Part shown: positions 54,209-63,738 of the stretch, piece by piece | Position numbering within the stretch: position 1 is the first letter of the stretch | Layout of the letters: the number at the start of each line of letters is the position of its first letter | NCBI RefSeq assembly: GCF_000012845.1 | Contig: NC_009615.1 | Location: forward strand, 4,714,501 to 4,778,500 | Length of the DNA stretch: 64,000 nt | Direction: 5' to 3' | Source of the DNA: Parabacteroides distasonis ATCC 8503 | Lineage (GTDB): Bacteria; Bacteroidota; Bacteroidia; Bacteroidales; Tannerellaceae | Program-made: the position numbers and the translations under genes | Notes under the pieces: model-generated | Told to the model about the DNA's origin: nothing | The model's input: only the letters and a program-made list of their open reading frames with translations | The model's database searches: none

Positions 54209-54790
54209 ATGATATCAAATCTTTTTAAATCATTAAGACTGACAATTGCATTTTGTTTGTTCTTCAGTGTTTTCTACATCTTCGTTTTGTGGTTGTTTGC
54301 CCAAGTGGCAGGACCGAATAAAGGTAATGCTGAACTGGTTACATTGAATGGAAAAGTAGTGGGGGCCGCCAACGTTGGTCAGAATTTCACGCAAGATATT
54401 TATTTCTGGGGACGTCCTTCCCATGCTGGTGATGGTTACGATGCATCCAGTTCGGCAGGTAGTAACAAGGGACCTTCCAATGAAGAACATTTAGCTTTGT
54501 TGGAAGAACGTATTGATACATTCTTGGTTCATCATCCTTACCTAACCCGTGAAAAAGTTCCGGCTGAAATCATCACAGCCAGCAGTTCCGGTTTGGATCC
54601 CCATATCTCACCGAAAGCGGCTTATGTACAGGCCAAACGTGTAGCGGACGCTCGTGGATGGTCGGAAGAAAAGGTCATGGGTATCGTCAATTCTCATGTT
54701 GAGAAACCGTTATTGGGTATGTTCGGAACGGAGAAAGTAAATGTATTGAAATTAAATGTTGCGCTTGATCAAGCATCAAATAACAAATAA
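54209..54790 (+). CDS. kdpC: KdpC subunit
   Basis: The 193-residue protein has one membrane helix (about 12-33) and the periplasmic KdpC domain with FWGRPSHAGDGYDASSSAGSN (near 65-85), SSSGLDPHISPKAA and VNVLKLNVALD. It completes the KdpFABC pump. Starts 80 bases after kdpB, beyond the hairpin. Confidence 0.94.
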   Translation: MISNLFKSLRLTIAFCLFFSVFYIFVLWLFAQVAGPNKGNAELVTLNGKVVGAANVGQNFTQDIYFWGRPSHAGDGYDASSSAGSNKGPSNEEHLALLEERIDTFLVHHPYLTREKVPAEIITASSSGLDPHISPKAAYVQAKRVADARGWSEEKVMGIVNSHVEKPLLGMFGTEKVNVLKLNVALDQASNNK

Positions 54791-54821
54791 CAAATTTTAA
54801 TAAGTCAATTAGATTTAGGTT

Positions 54822-55592
54822 ATGAAATCATTCGTAAAAAAAGTAGCAGCCTTGGCAATTGTATTCTCAATGGCATCTTCTACGTTGGCTAATGCACAGG
54901 AAGAGGATGGTAAAGTAAGTTTTTCTGTGCAGGGAGATTTGGTAAGTTCCTATATTTGGCGTGGTTTCTACCAGACTGGTGCTAGCTTCCAGCCGACACT
55001 ATCACTGGGGGTAGGTAATTTCTCTTTGACAGCCTGGGGATCTACCGATTTTCAGGGAGCAAACTCTACATCTATGCCTGCGGCTAAAGAGATAGATTTA
55101 ACGGCAGCGTATACATTCGGATCAGCTGGTCCTACATTATCTGTCGCTAGCTTATGGTGGGCAGGGCAAGGCTCTTGCCGTTATTTTAACTTCAAAAGCC
55201 ATGAAACAGATCACCATTTTGAAGCAGGTTTGGCTTACACTTTGCCTATTGAGAAGTTACCTTTGTCTATCGCCTGGAATTTCATGTTTGCCGGTCAAGA
55301 CAAAGATGAAAATGGAAACCAAAACTATTCTTCTTATGTGGAGTTGAATTTTCCATTCACAGTGAAGGGCGTCGATCTGAATGCAACTTGTGGTGTTCTT
55401 CCGTATGATGCGGGAATAACTACGTATGGAGGTGATGTAAATAGTGGATTTGCAGTAACGAATGTTGCATTGAAAGCAACGAAAGATATCAAAATCACGG
55501 ATTCTTTCTCATTACCTATTTTTACACAGGCAATTTGGAACCCTCGCATGGAGGATGCCCATCTTGTCTTGGGAATTTCTTTAAGACCTTGA
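54822..55592 (+). CDS. outer-membrane porin-like protein in the kdp operon
   Basis: The 256-residue protein has a signal peptide (ending ANAQ near 25) and TorF-type porin strands (VQGDLVSSYIWRGFYQTGAS near 35-55; LVLGISLRP at the C-terminus). It lies between kdpC and the kdpD-like gene with gaps of 31 and 13 bases, so it is in the operon and may bring K+ or other solutes across the outer membrane. Such a position is seen in other Bacteroidota; role inferred. Confidence 0.8.
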   Translation: MKSFVKKVAALAIVFSMASSTLANAQEEDGKVSFSVQGDLVSSYIWRGFYQTGASFQPTLSLGVGNFSLTAWGSTDFQGANSTSMPAAKEIDLTAAYTFGSAGPTLSVASLWWAGQGSCRYFNFKSHETDHHFEAGLAYTLPIEKLPLSIAWNFMFAGQDKDENGNQNYSSYVELNFPFTVKGVDLNATCGVLPYDAGITTYGGDVNSGFAVTNVALKATKDIKITDSFSLPIFTQAIWNPRMEDAHLVLGISLRP

Positions 55593-55605
55593 TATAATAA
55601 TACGC

Positions 55606-56727
55606 ATGGACCGAGAACAAAGTGTACAACATTTTTTAGATTTGTTGAAAAAGTCTCGTCGTGGCAATTTTAAAATCTACATCGGCATGATTGCCGGTGT
55701 AGGTAAATCGTATCGGATGCTATCAGATGCCCACCAATTACTGGAAAGCGGTATCGATGTCAAGATCGGTTATATAGAAACACATGGGCGAGTCGAGACG
55801 GAGGCATTGGTGGAAGGATTGCCTATCATCCCCCGCCGCAAGATATTTTATAAAGGAAAAGAGATCGAAGAGATGGACTTGCAGTCGATTCTCAGTATCC
55901 ATCCTGAAGTTGTCATCGTTGACGAATTGGCTCATACCAATGTCGAAGGCAGTAAGAACGAAAAGCGTTGGCAGGATGTCATGGATATACTGGATGCCGG
56001 TATCAGTGTGATCACGGCGGTCAATATTCAGCATATAGAAGGACTTAACGAGATGGTGCAGGACGTGGTTGGCATTGAGGTCAAGGAACGTATTCCTGAT
56101 ATCGTACTGGAGCAGGCTGATGAAGTGGTCAACATAGACCTTACTGCTGACGAACTGCTGGCTCGGTTAAAAGCCGGAAAAATATACAAACCCGATAAGA
56201 TACAAACAGCATTAAATAATTTCTTTAAGGCTGAACATATTCTTCAGCTTAGGGAGTTGGCATTGAAAGAGGTAGCTTTGCGGGTAGAAAAAAAAGTGGA
56301 GAATACCATTCCAGAGAATCTCGGCGTACGCCACGAAAGGTTTATGGCCTGCATCAGCAGTAATGAGAAAACTCCCCGTAAGATCATACGGAAAGTCGCA
56401 CGGTTGGCAACCCGATATAATTCCAAGTTTTTTGTACTGTATGTACAAACCCCAAGAGAAAGTTCCGACAGGATTCCGTTGGCAAGTCAAAGGCATTTGC
56501 TTAACCATTTCAAGTTGGCAACGGAACTTGGAGGAGAAATCATTCAAGTGCAATCCCCACATATAACGGATGCGATCGTACAGGCTTGTAAAGAAAAGCA
56601 AATCAGTACGCTATGTATCGGACGACCAGCTTTAAAATATCCTTCCGCTATCCTTGCGATGGTCCACTATCGGAACATGTTAGAAGAGTTGGCTCAATTA
56701 GGCATTGATTTAATAATATTAGCATAA
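55606..56727 (+). CDS. kdpD: KdpD N-terminal sensor part (USP-like), separate protein
   Basis: The 373-residue protein matches only the cytoplasmic N-terminal part of KdpD: Walker A GMIAGVGKS (27-35), YIETHGRVETEALVEGLP, VIVDELAHTNVEGSKNEKRW, then a universal-stress-type domain (about 245-373). The membrane and kinase parts are absent; a separate kinase gene starts ten bases later. The two probably form a split K+ sensor. Confidence 0.88.
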   Translation: MDREQSVQHFLDLLKKSRRGNFKIYIGMIAGVGKSYRMLSDAHQLLESGIDVKIGYIETHGRVETEALVEGLPIIPRRKIFYKGKEIEEMDLQSILSIHPEVVIVDELAHTNVEGSKNEKRWQDVMDILDAGISVITAVNIQHIEGLNEMVQDVVGIEVKERIPDIVLEQADEVVNIDLTADELLARLKAGKIYKPDKIQTALNNFFKAEHILQLRELALKEVALRVEKKVENTIPENLGVRHERFMACISSNEKTPRKIIRKVARLATRYNSKFFVLYVQTPRESSDRIPLASQRHLLNHFKLATELGGEIIQVQSPHITDAIVQACKEKQISTLCIGRPALKYPSAILAMVHYRNMLEELAQLGIDLIILA

Positions 56728-56737
56728 AAATCCTTCC

Positions 56738-58456
56738 ATGAATATGAATATAAAAACAAAGTTGACTTATGGGATAGGACTTTTATTTGTCCTGATCACT
56801 TTATTAGGTGGATTGGCTATAAAAAACATTCATAATGTATCGGATGACACGCAGAATATCCTAGCGGATAATTATAATTCACTCCTTTATTCCCGTCAGA
56901 TGCTCGAGTCACTGGATGCCATTCGGGAAAATCCGAATGCTCGAAAAGAGTTTGAGGCCGGGTTGGAAGCTCAGAAAAAAAATCTGACAGAGAAGGATGA
57001 AGACGTACTAACCAACCGATTAAGTTCGAACTGTGAAAAGGCGTTGGATGACATGGATGATGAATCGATTCGGCAGATACGCCAGACGATTTATACCATT
57101 ATGGCAGTCAATATGTCTGCCATTTATGAAAAGAATGAAGTGGCTGTCCATACGGCGGAAAGGTCTCTCTTTTGGATCTGGACGGTAGGAATTGCTTGTA
57201 TCGTGATCGCCTTCCTCTTTCTGGCTCGCCTGCCACGCTCGGTCAGCGTACAGATCCAGAAATTGACGGATGGCATCAAGGAAATCACCAATGCCAATTA
57301 CAGCAAACGGCTCAATTTGGGCAATGAACCGGAGTTTAAGGAAATAGCCACGTTGTTCAACGAGATGGCCGAGCGCTTGGCCGAATACAGGAACAGTTCG
57401 CTGGAAGATATCCTGCAAGGGAAAAAATATATAGAAACAATTATCAACAGCATTGCAGAACCTATCATAGGCTTGAGTAAGGAACGGAAGATTTTGTTTG
57501 TCAATGACGAGGCTTTGACTGTTTTGAATTTGACACGGGAAAACATTATCGACAAACCGGCTCCCGAAGTGGCGTTAAAAAATGATCTGCTGCGCCGTTT
57601 GATCCGCCAGTTGGTACATCCCGATGACAATAAGGATCCGTTGAAAATCTACGCAGACAACAAGGAAAGCTATTTTCAAGTAAAATACATCCCGATCAAC
57701 GTTAACAGGCAGACTGGACTGGAGAGTAAGTATGTCGGGGATGTGATCCTGTTGAAGAACGTGACCGAATTTAAAGAAAAAGATATTGCAAAGACAACCT
57801 TTATTTCAACGATCTCTCATGAACTGAAGACACCGATATCTGCTATCATGATGAGTTTGGAACTGCTGGAAGACAATCGGATCGGAAAACTGAATACAGA
57901 ACAGGAGAGCCTTTCCAAGAACATAAAGGAAAATAGTGACCGTTTGTTGGAGATCACTGGCGAATTGTTGAAGATGTCACAGGTAGAAAGCGGTAAGCTC
58001 TACCTGAATCCGAAGATTACCAAACCGATCGAACTGATCGACTATGCCATCAAGGCGAACCGGGTACAGGCCGAGCGTTTTAACTGTCAGATCGAAGTGG
58101 AGTATCCTGAAAAGATCACCAAATTGTTTGTCGACAGCGAGAAAATTGCTTGGGTTGTGACCAACCTGTTATCGAACGCCATCCGTTATTCGTCGGAGAA
58201 CGGACGGATTATCATCGGTGCACGACAGATCGACAAAGCCGTCGAGATCTATGTCAAGGACTTCGGAAAGGGCATTGACTCGCGTTACCACGAAAGTATT
58301 TTCGACCACTATTTCCGTGTGCCGGGAACAAAAGTACAAGGTAGCGGTTTGGGACTTGCCATCAGCAAGGACTTTGTGGAAGCTCATGGTGGTACGATCC
58401 GTATCGAAAGCGAAGTCGGTAAAGGTAGCACGTTCGTGATCAGATTCAATGTATAA
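56738..58456 (+). CDS. membrane histidine kinase, partner of the KdpD part
   Basis: The 572-residue kinase has two membrane helices (about 10-28 and 145-165) around a short periplasmic sensor, a HAMP segment, a PAS-like domain (about 230-345), the H-box STISHELKTP with His361, and ATP-binding N, G1 and G2 boxes (NAIRYSSENG, DFGKGID, GSGLGLAIS). It would phosphorylate a response regulator; the adjacent one has decayed. Confidence 0.9.
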   Translation: MNMNIKTKLTYGIGLLFVLITLLGGLAIKNIHNVSDDTQNILADNYNSLLYSRQMLESLDAIRENPNARKEFEAGLEAQKKNLTEKDEDVLTNRLSSNCEKALDDMDDESIRQIRQTIYTIMAVNMSAIYEKNEVAVHTAERSLFWIWTVGIACIVIAFLFLARLPRSVSVQIQKLTDGIKEITNANYSKRLNLGNEPEFKEIATLFNEMAERLAEYRNSSLEDILQGKKYIETIINSIAEPIIGLSKERKILFVNDEALTVLNLTRENIIDKPAPEVALKNDLLRRLIRQLVHPDDNKDPLKIYADNKESYFQVKYIPINVNRQTGLESKYVGDVILLKNVTEFKEKDIAKTTFISTISHELKTPISAIMMSLELLEDNRIGKLNTEQESLSKNIKENSDRLLEITGELLKMSQVESGKLYLNPKITKPIELIDYAIKANRVQAERFNCQIEVEYPEKITKLFVDSEKIAWVVTNLLSNAIRYSSENGRIIIGARQIDKAVEIYVKDFGKGIDSRYHESIFDHYFRVPGTKVQGSGLGLAISKDFVEAHGGTIRIESEVGKGSTFVIRFNV

Positions 58457-58484
58457 AAAGTAAAATCAAAAATCAGATAGTCTA

Positions 58485-59831
58485 ATGAAAGTATTAAAAT
58501 TTGGTGGTACTTCAGTCGGTTCTGCCCAGCGGATCAAGAATGTCGCATCAATCATTTGCGATCAGGAACAGAAAATAGTAGTACTCTCTGCCATGGCAGG
58601 GACAACAAACTCTTTAGTGGAGATATCTGAGTGCTTCCATAAGAAAGATCCGGAAAAAGCCAATGCGGTCCTTTCTTCCTTGGAGCAGGCTTATGTCAAT
58701 CATATAGAAGAATTATACCGGAGCGATGTCTACAAGGAAAAAGCCATGCAATACATGCTCGAACGGTCTCAACATGTCTGGTCTTTCTCTAATATGCCTT
58801 TCAGCATGTTCGATGAAAAGGAAATCTTGGCGCAGGGTGAGCTAATATCAACCTTTCTGATGACCTGCTATCTGGAAGAACAAGGAGTGAAGGTAGTTTT
58901 ATTGCCTGCGTTGAACTTCATGCGGATTACAATGGACAATGAACCGGACATGGAATATATCGCTAAACACCTAAATACACTTTTGGAGCAAAACAAAGAG
59001 GCAGAAATATATATTACGCAAGGTTTCATCTGCCGGAATGCTTACGGCAGCATTGACAACTTGGAAAGAGGAGGAAGCGATTACACCGCCTCTCTAATTG
59101 GGGCGGCTATCCAAGCAGAAGAGATACAGATATGGACGGATATTGATGGGATGCACAACAACGATCCACGGTTTGTCAATGACACCGCTCCTGTTAGGCA
59201 GTTGAACTTCGACGAAGCCGCTAAGTTGGCACATTTCGGTGCCAAGATACTACATCCGACTTGCATCCTGCCTGCCAAGGAAAAGAACATACCGGTACGT
59301 CTCTTGAACGCATTGCAGCCAAGTGCGTCGGGTACATTGATCTCGAACACGGCGGAAAAGGGTGCGATCAAAGCTGTTGCCGCCAAAGACAACATCACGT
59401 ATGTCAAGATCAAGTCGCTCCATATGATACCGACACCTCATTTTCTGAGCATCGTGTTTGATACGTTCTATAATTACAATACGCCGGTGGACATGGTGAC
59501 CACTTCCGATATCGGGGTTTCCGTAACGATTGATGATGACAAGCATATAGACGAGATTGTGGGTGTATTACGGAAATACGCAACGATTACAGTCGAAAAG
59601 AATATGGTGATTGTTTGTGTTGTTGGTGACCTGGAATGGCAAAATGTCGGTTTTGAGGCACGCATCATCAATGCATTGAAAGATATTCCCGTACGGATGA
59701 TTTCATACGGCGGAAGTAGTAGTAATGTATCGTTGGTGATGAAAGCGGAAGATAAAGTGCATGCTTTGAAGGCGCTTAGTGAGCACTTGTTTTCCGTATC
59801 AGACAAACCTGTGTTATCATCCGTTTCTTAA
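58485..59831 (+). CDS. lysC: aspartate kinase (monofunctional)
   Basis: The 448-residue enzyme has KFGGTSVGS at 4-12, the FGAKILHPTCILPAKEKNIP motif near 250-270 and two ACT-type regulatory segments at the C-terminus (about 305-440). It phosphorylates aspartate for lysine, threonine and methionine synthesis. It starts 28 bases after the histidine kinase stop, so it could be co-transcribed with the kdp block. A terminator follows. Confidence 0.92.
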   Translation: MKVLKFGGTSVGSAQRIKNVASIICDQEQKIVVLSAMAGTTNSLVEISECFHKKDPEKANAVLSSLEQAYVNHIEELYRSDVYKEKAMQYMLERSQHVWSFSNMPFSMFDEKEILAQGELISTFLMTCYLEEQGVKVVLLPALNFMRITMDNEPDMEYIAKHLNTLLEQNKEAEIYITQGFICRNAYGSIDNLERGGSDYTASLIGAAIQAEEIQIWTDIDGMHNNDPRFVNDTAPVRQLNFDEAAKLAHFGAKILHPTCILPAKEKNIPVRLLNALQPSASGTLISNTAEKGAIKAVAAKDNITYVKIKSLHMIPTPHFLSIVFDTFYNYNTPVDMVTTSDIGVSVTIDDDKHIDEIVGVLRKYATITVEKNMVIVCVVGDLEWQNVGFEARIINALKDIPVRMISYGGSSSNVSLVMKAEDKVHALKALSEHLFSVSDKPVLSSVS

Positions 59832-59891
59832 AAGAAAATTAAGATTAATAGTTGAGCATATTTGTTTTTTGATTTGTTTTAGAAATGAAGC

Positions 59892-59923
59892 AGAAGCAGT
59901 CTTTTTTTGTAGAGACTGCTTCT
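59892..59923 (+). terminator. terminator after aspartate kinase
   Basis: AGAAGCAGTCT (59892-59902) and AGACTGCTTCT (59913-59923) form an 11-bp stem followed by ATTTTTC. Confidence 0.8.
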
Positions 59924-59987
59924 ATTTTTCGGTAATAAACAATGAAAATTCTTCTGTGTATTGACAGGTGGAAAATCTGGTATAAAC

Positions 59988-60736
59988 TGTCCCCCCATTA
60001 TCCTATCTAAAGAGTCCCCCAAAATCCAATTTAAATTGCCCCACCCCAAAAAACATTAAAAGAGTTACAGAATCAGTTCATAATTCTACATTAATCTATT
60101 AAATAGACAAAACAGATAGTATTCCCAATAAATCAATCAGCATGAACAAGATTTGTCAAGGAGGCGTGCGACTTGTTTGTCATGGGAAGCTCCGGTACAG
60201 GAAAGAGCTACATTACCACAGCCTTGGGATACAGAGTCTGCCAGAAAGGATTGAAAGTGCTGTATGCCAATACTTCCAGACTTTTAGGGCAGTTGAAGGC
60301 CACCAAGGTAAAAGGTAGCATCCTGTAGGAGCTGAAAAAGATAGAAAGGACGGATATGCTTATACAGGATGATTTCGGCTTGCAGCCGTTGGACAACGGA
60401 AGCAGAATGCATCTGATGGACATCATCAAAGACCGATATGGTAAGAAATCAACACTGATTACATCACAATTGCCGGTCAAAGACAGGTATGATGTCATCG
60501 GCAAGAAGACAATAGCCGGCGTAGTCATGGACAGAATAACTCACCAAGCCGCAAGAATTGAGCTGCACGGAGAGTCCATACACAAAATTTGCGGGAAGAA
60601 ATGAATGATTATATTGGCAGTAAATAAAAATTATAAACCCAGCACAAATCGAAAACTAATAAACTGATTATGTGATATTTTTTTGTATTTTAGGAAAAAT
60701 AAATCGGGGGTCAATTTAAGTTGGATATTGGGGATC
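59988..60736. mobile_element. IS21-family relic, internally deleted
   Basis: The left end TGTCCCCCCATTATCC (59988) and the right end, reading inward on the minus strand from about 60736 as GATCCCC-AATATCC, are imperfect inverted repeats, both with a further TTAAATTG-CCCC repeat inside. Only about 750 bp remain instead of about 2.5 kb: istA is gone and istB is truncated with a stop. A different IS21 lineage from the intact copy at 17.5-20 kb. Inserted in, or joined to, an integrase stump. Confidence 0.65.
60164..60604 (+). pseudogene. istB remnant
   Basis: The frame encodes FVMGSSGTGKSYITTALG (Walker A), an in-frame TAG at 60326-60328, then MLIQDDFGLQPLDNGSR (Walker B) and the IstB-like ending VMDRITHQAARIELHGES. 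The N-terminal third is missing. Confidence 0.8.
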
Positions 60737-60738
60737 TG

Positions 60739-60971
60739 TTTCATTGGAGTTTCCAAGTTGTCGTTATACTCCTTGAACACATTGTATAATGTTTTGAAAG
60801 TTTCGTCCTTTTCCTGATAGCGGTTTACTATGGCACGTGCGGAGACAATCTTTTCCTCCAATTCCAAGTCTTGGTAAATCTGATAGAATTTCACACGCAA
60901 AGGTACTTTCCCGTTTTTAACGGTTTACTACGCTTGATGAAGAACAACACGCTGAATATTTCTCTTTCCAT
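60739..60971 (-). pseudogene. N-terminal stump of a tyrosine recombinase (integrase)
   Basis: From the ATG at 60971 the minus strand reads MEREIFSVLFFIKRSKPLK, the usual start of Bacteroidota integrases, then frameshifts into a piece reading LEEKIVSARAIVNRYQ and DETFKTLYNVFKEYNDNLE, which fits the end of the arm-binding region. It is cut by the IS relic; no catalytic domain remains. A -7-like TAATTTTG lies about 30 bases before the ATG. It begins 252 bases from the 3' end of tRNA-Phe, the expected location for the integrase of an element inserted there. Confidence 0.7.
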
Positions 60972-61165
60972 ACGGCTCAATTTTTAATGATACAAAATTA
61001 GGAAATCGAACCGAGAACCTGGTTATGTAAAATAGATCAACGTGCTGTAAAAAAACGAAGTAGCACTTGTGTTGTGTAACATTTTAGGCTTTCTAAAACC
61101 GTCCCCCGAATAAGGACGTGCCGTCTGCTTCAATCCCACTTATTTTGCCTATTCTTGGAAATGAA

Positions 61166-61198
61166 AAATCCCTGAACTTGTTTGAAATTCAGGGATTT
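61166..61198 (-). terminator. terminator of tRNA-Phe
   Basis: AAATCCCTGAA (61166-61176) and TTCAGGGATTT (61188-61198), with a T-run on the minus strand beyond the stem; 25 bases from the tRNA 3' end. Confidence 0.8.
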
Positions 61199-61222
61199 AC
61201 ATCGTTTTTCTTTTCTTAAAAG

Positions 61223-61295
61223 TGGTGCCACCAGGAATCGAACCGGGGACACAAGGATTTTCAGTCCTTTGCTCTACCAACTGAGCTATGGCACC
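61223..61295 (-). tRNA. tRNA-Phe (GAA)
   Basis: The 73-base cloverleaf on the minus strand starts GGTGCCATAGCTCAGTTGG, has anticodon loop CTGAAAA (anticodon GAA) between AAGGA and TCCTT, the T-loop GGTTCGATTCC, and an encoded CCA end. Its last 23-24 bases are repeated, in the opposite orientation, at 24,211-24,233 where the conjugative element ends. Confidence 0.96.
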
Positions 61296-61334
61296 ATCAT
61301 GTCGTTTTGTATATCGTTGTTTCGATTACGGGTG

Positions 61335-61364
61335 CAAAGATACGGACTTTTTTGATATATGCAA
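61335..61364 (-). promoter_or_regulatory. promoter of tRNA-Phe
   Basis: Minus strand TTG (61364-61362), 19 bases, TATCTTTG (61342-61335): exact consensus, about 40 bases before the tRNA. The rest of 61,296-61,510 holds only a possible -7 TATTTTTG at 61469-61476 for the next gene. Confidence 0.7.
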
Positions 61365-61510
61365 TAGGTGGCGGTGGATTTTTTGAAAATATTTGAGGGT
61401 AGAGGGGGAATTAGCTGCTATAAGCAGGGTAAATAGGGGGAGCGTGTAGATAAATATGGATTTTTACTTATTTTTGGAAGCGGGTAGAGAATGATTAATA
61501 AGCTATAGAT

Positions 61511-62626
61511 ATGAAGAAAGTAATTTGGAGTATTGTTTTAAGTTGGGTATGTTTGGCATTTGCTGCTGGGATAGGAACTCGTGATGCGGTGTCTGCCTGT
61601 GATGGGAAAGTGTATAAAAAAGGGGATAAGATTATGTTTGGTGTCCCTAAGGTTTCCGGATATTTGTTTGTTAGGACGTTTACAAAGGATGGGAAGATTT
61701 CTACGATGCCGAAAGAGAATCTGGCTAGTCAAGAGGCGGTGATCGTTGATATTCCAGATTACGATAAGAAACTCTTTGAGGGTATGGGCGTTTATTCTGA
61801 GGTAGAAACGCATCCTCTTGTCGTGGTAGAACTGGATGGACGGCGTCTTTGTATAAATATTAATGATGCGCTTAGTCAAGGGAATATTGTTTCGGAATAT
61901 TTTAAAAGCGAAGTTGAAGGTATGGTCGATTTAACGTCCGATCTCTTATTTGTTTATGCGCTTAAATTAAATAATGTGACAGTTGATGACGATGTGATAG
62001 TAAGGTATATGGCTCATTGTGATAAGAATCTGGTAGAGAAAAATCAAGCCGATCCATTTACTATGGCGGATCTTAAGAAAGAATATGCCGCTAAATTGGA
62101 AAAGGCGTTAGGGGACGTTGATTTTAGTAAGGTGTTTCGTATTGAGAGTCAGTCGGAGATGTTACAATATGATATGGATAAGCAGATCTTTCCATTAAAA
62201 GGGTTGTGGTGCCCACAAATTAAGACAGACCAGCCGGATGCGTTGGCTAAGATTGGCTTTTGTAAATGGGATGATTGTGTCTTTCGATTTGTGAATATAC
62301 CAGAGTTCATGAATGTCCCTTGTGAGACGGCTCGTGCGAAAGGGTTTTATGATATGAGGAAAGTCGGAAAAGTGCCTACTTATAATACGCCGCTGGCTAC
62401 TTCTTATACTTATATCCGTTTCTTGGATAAGAAGGTACAGCTTCCCGAGAAAAAGAATAAGGTCTATCATAACGGTGATATAAAGAGTATGTCTTTGGCT
62501 GATTTGTATGGGAAAATGGCTATAGAGGCGCAAATTATAAAGATGGATGTTTATCACTTACCTTTCTTGAAGATAAGTGATTTTGAACTCTTCTATAATT
62601 ATTTAGGATCCATTGAAGTGAAATAA
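61511..62626 (+). CDS. exported protein of unknown function
   Basis: The 371-residue protein has a signal peptide (about 1-19, LSWVCLAFAAG) and no later membrane helix. Its sequence includes VYKKGDKIMFGVPKVSGYLF near 35-55 and a C-terminal DLYGKMAIEAQIIKMDVYHL near 335-355. I do not recognise a family. It stands alone between tRNA-Phe and thiL, and no defects are seen. Cysteine count is low and there is no lipobox, so it is probably soluble in the periplasm. Confidence 0.75.
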   Translation: MKKVIWSIVLSWVCLAFAAGIGTRDAVSACDGKVYKKGDKIMFGVPKVSGYLFVRTFTKDGKISTMPKENLASQEAVIVDIPDYDKKLFEGMGVYSEVETHPLVVVELDGRRLCININDALSQGNIVSEYFKSEVEGMVDLTSDLLFVYALKLNNVTVDDDVIVRYMAHCDKNLVEKNQADPFTMADLKKEYAAKLEKALGDVDFSKVFRIESQSEMLQYDMDKQIFPLKGLWCPQIKTDQPDALAKIGFCKWDDCVFRFVNIPEFMNVPCETARAKGFYDMRKVGKVPTYNTPLATSYTYIRFLDKKVQLPEKKNKVYHNGDIKSMSLADLYGKMAIEAQIIKMDVYHLPFLKISDFELFYNYLGSIEVK

Positions 62627-62634
62627 TAGGAAAA

Positions 62635-62667
62635 CGGTCCGTCCCCCAATAAAAATGAGACGGACCG
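62635..62667. terminator. terminator between convergent genes
   Basis: CGGTCCGTC (62635-62643) and GACGGACCG (62659-62667), between the exported protein gene and thiL, which converge. Confidence 0.75.
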
Positions 62668-62702
62668 CTTTGCATTCGTGAATTCAGAGCGGATATTTCT
62701 TT

Positions 62703-63731
62703 TTAGTTTAGTGAGTTCCAACCTTGCGCCTTAAGCTCGACTTCACCTCCGTCACGACCGACAAGATAATTGCCTAACTCCGGCTTTGTTATATGACCGA
62801 TCACCTTAATACCTTTCATTTCCGACACCTTATCATGATCTGCTAAAGGAACAGTGAATAAGAGTTCATAATCCTCACCTCCATTCAATGCCGCGGTTAT
62901 CAGATTCATGTTAAACTGCTCTGCCATGGCTGCGGTTTGGTAATCGATAGGAATACGATCTTCGTAAACTCGGCAACCTACATTACTTTCTTTAGATATA
63001 TGAAGCAACTCCGAAGAGAGGCCGTCGGAGATATCCATCATGGAGGTCGGAACGATTCCAGCTTGGTCAAGAACCTCGACAATGTCTTTGCGGGCTTCCG
63101 GTTTTAATTGGCGTTCCAACAAATATTCTTTACCAGAGAAATCGGGCGTGAAATCTTTCTCCCCATTAAATATGCTTTTCTCCCGTTCCAGTAATTGGAG
63201 ACCCATGTAGGCGGCCCCTAAATCGCCGGACACGCAAATAAGATCGGTCTCCTTGGCTCCGTTTCGATAGACAACTTTACCTTTCTCTCCCTCGCCTAGG
63301 CAAGTGATGCTGATCGCTAACCCTGTGCGTGAGGCGGAAGTGTCGCCACCAACGAGATCTACGTCATAGATATCACAAGCGAGTTTAATGCCCTCGTAGA
63401 ATTCTTCGAGATCTTCTACACAGAAACGTTTGGAAATACCCAATGATACCGTAATCTGTTTCGGGCGGCCGTTCATGGCGTAAATATCGGAGAAGTTTAC
63501 GACTGCGGATTTATAGCCGAGATGTTTCAACGGCACATACATCAAATCGAAATGAATACCTTCCAGCAAAAGGTCTGTCGTAACCAATACTTGCTTGTCT
63601 GTGTAATCTAGTACGGCTGCGTCGTCACCAACACCTTTCAACGTACTCGGATTTTTAAGTTCTATTTTATCGGTGAGATGACGGATTAACCCGAACTCTC
63701 CCAAAGTCGATATTTCTGTTCTATTGCTCAT
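62703..63731 (-). CDS. thiL: thiamine-monophosphate kinase ThiL
   Basis: The 342-residue enzyme has EFGLIRHLTDKI at the start, GVGDDAAVLDY near 34-44, VTTDLLLEGIHFDL, VNFSDIYAMNGRPKQ and LVGGDTSAS, the ThiL/PurM-type ATP- and metal-binding motifs. It phosphorylates thiamine monophosphate to the diphosphate cofactor. It follows lpxK by seven bases on the minus strand. No TPP riboswitch is visible in that gap. Confidence 0.93.
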   Translation of the reverse strand: MSNRTEISTLGEFGLIRHLTDKIELKNPSTLKGVGDDAAVLDYTDKQVLVTTDLLLEGIHFDLMYVPLKHLGYKSAVVNFSDIYAMNGRPKQITVSLGISKRFCVEDLEEFYEGIKLACDIYDVDLVGGDTSASRTGLAISITCLGEGEKGKVVYRNGAKETDLICVSGDLGAAYMGLQLLEREKSIFNGEKDFTPDFSGKEYLLERQLKPEARKDIVEVLDQAGIVPTSMMDISDGLSSELLHISKESNVGCRVYEDRIPIDYQTAAMAEQFNMNLITAALNGGEDYELLFTVPLADHDKVSEMKGIKVIGHITKPELGNYLVGRDGGEVELKAQGWNSLN

Positions 63732-63738
63732 AAGATTG

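Noticed and set aside
24211..61295. The two tRNA-Phe ends as the left and right limits of a single 37-kb element.
   Set aside because: The copies are inverted relative to each other, whereas tRNA integration gives direct repeats; the interval also contains ordinary chromosomal genes and each copy has its own terminator.
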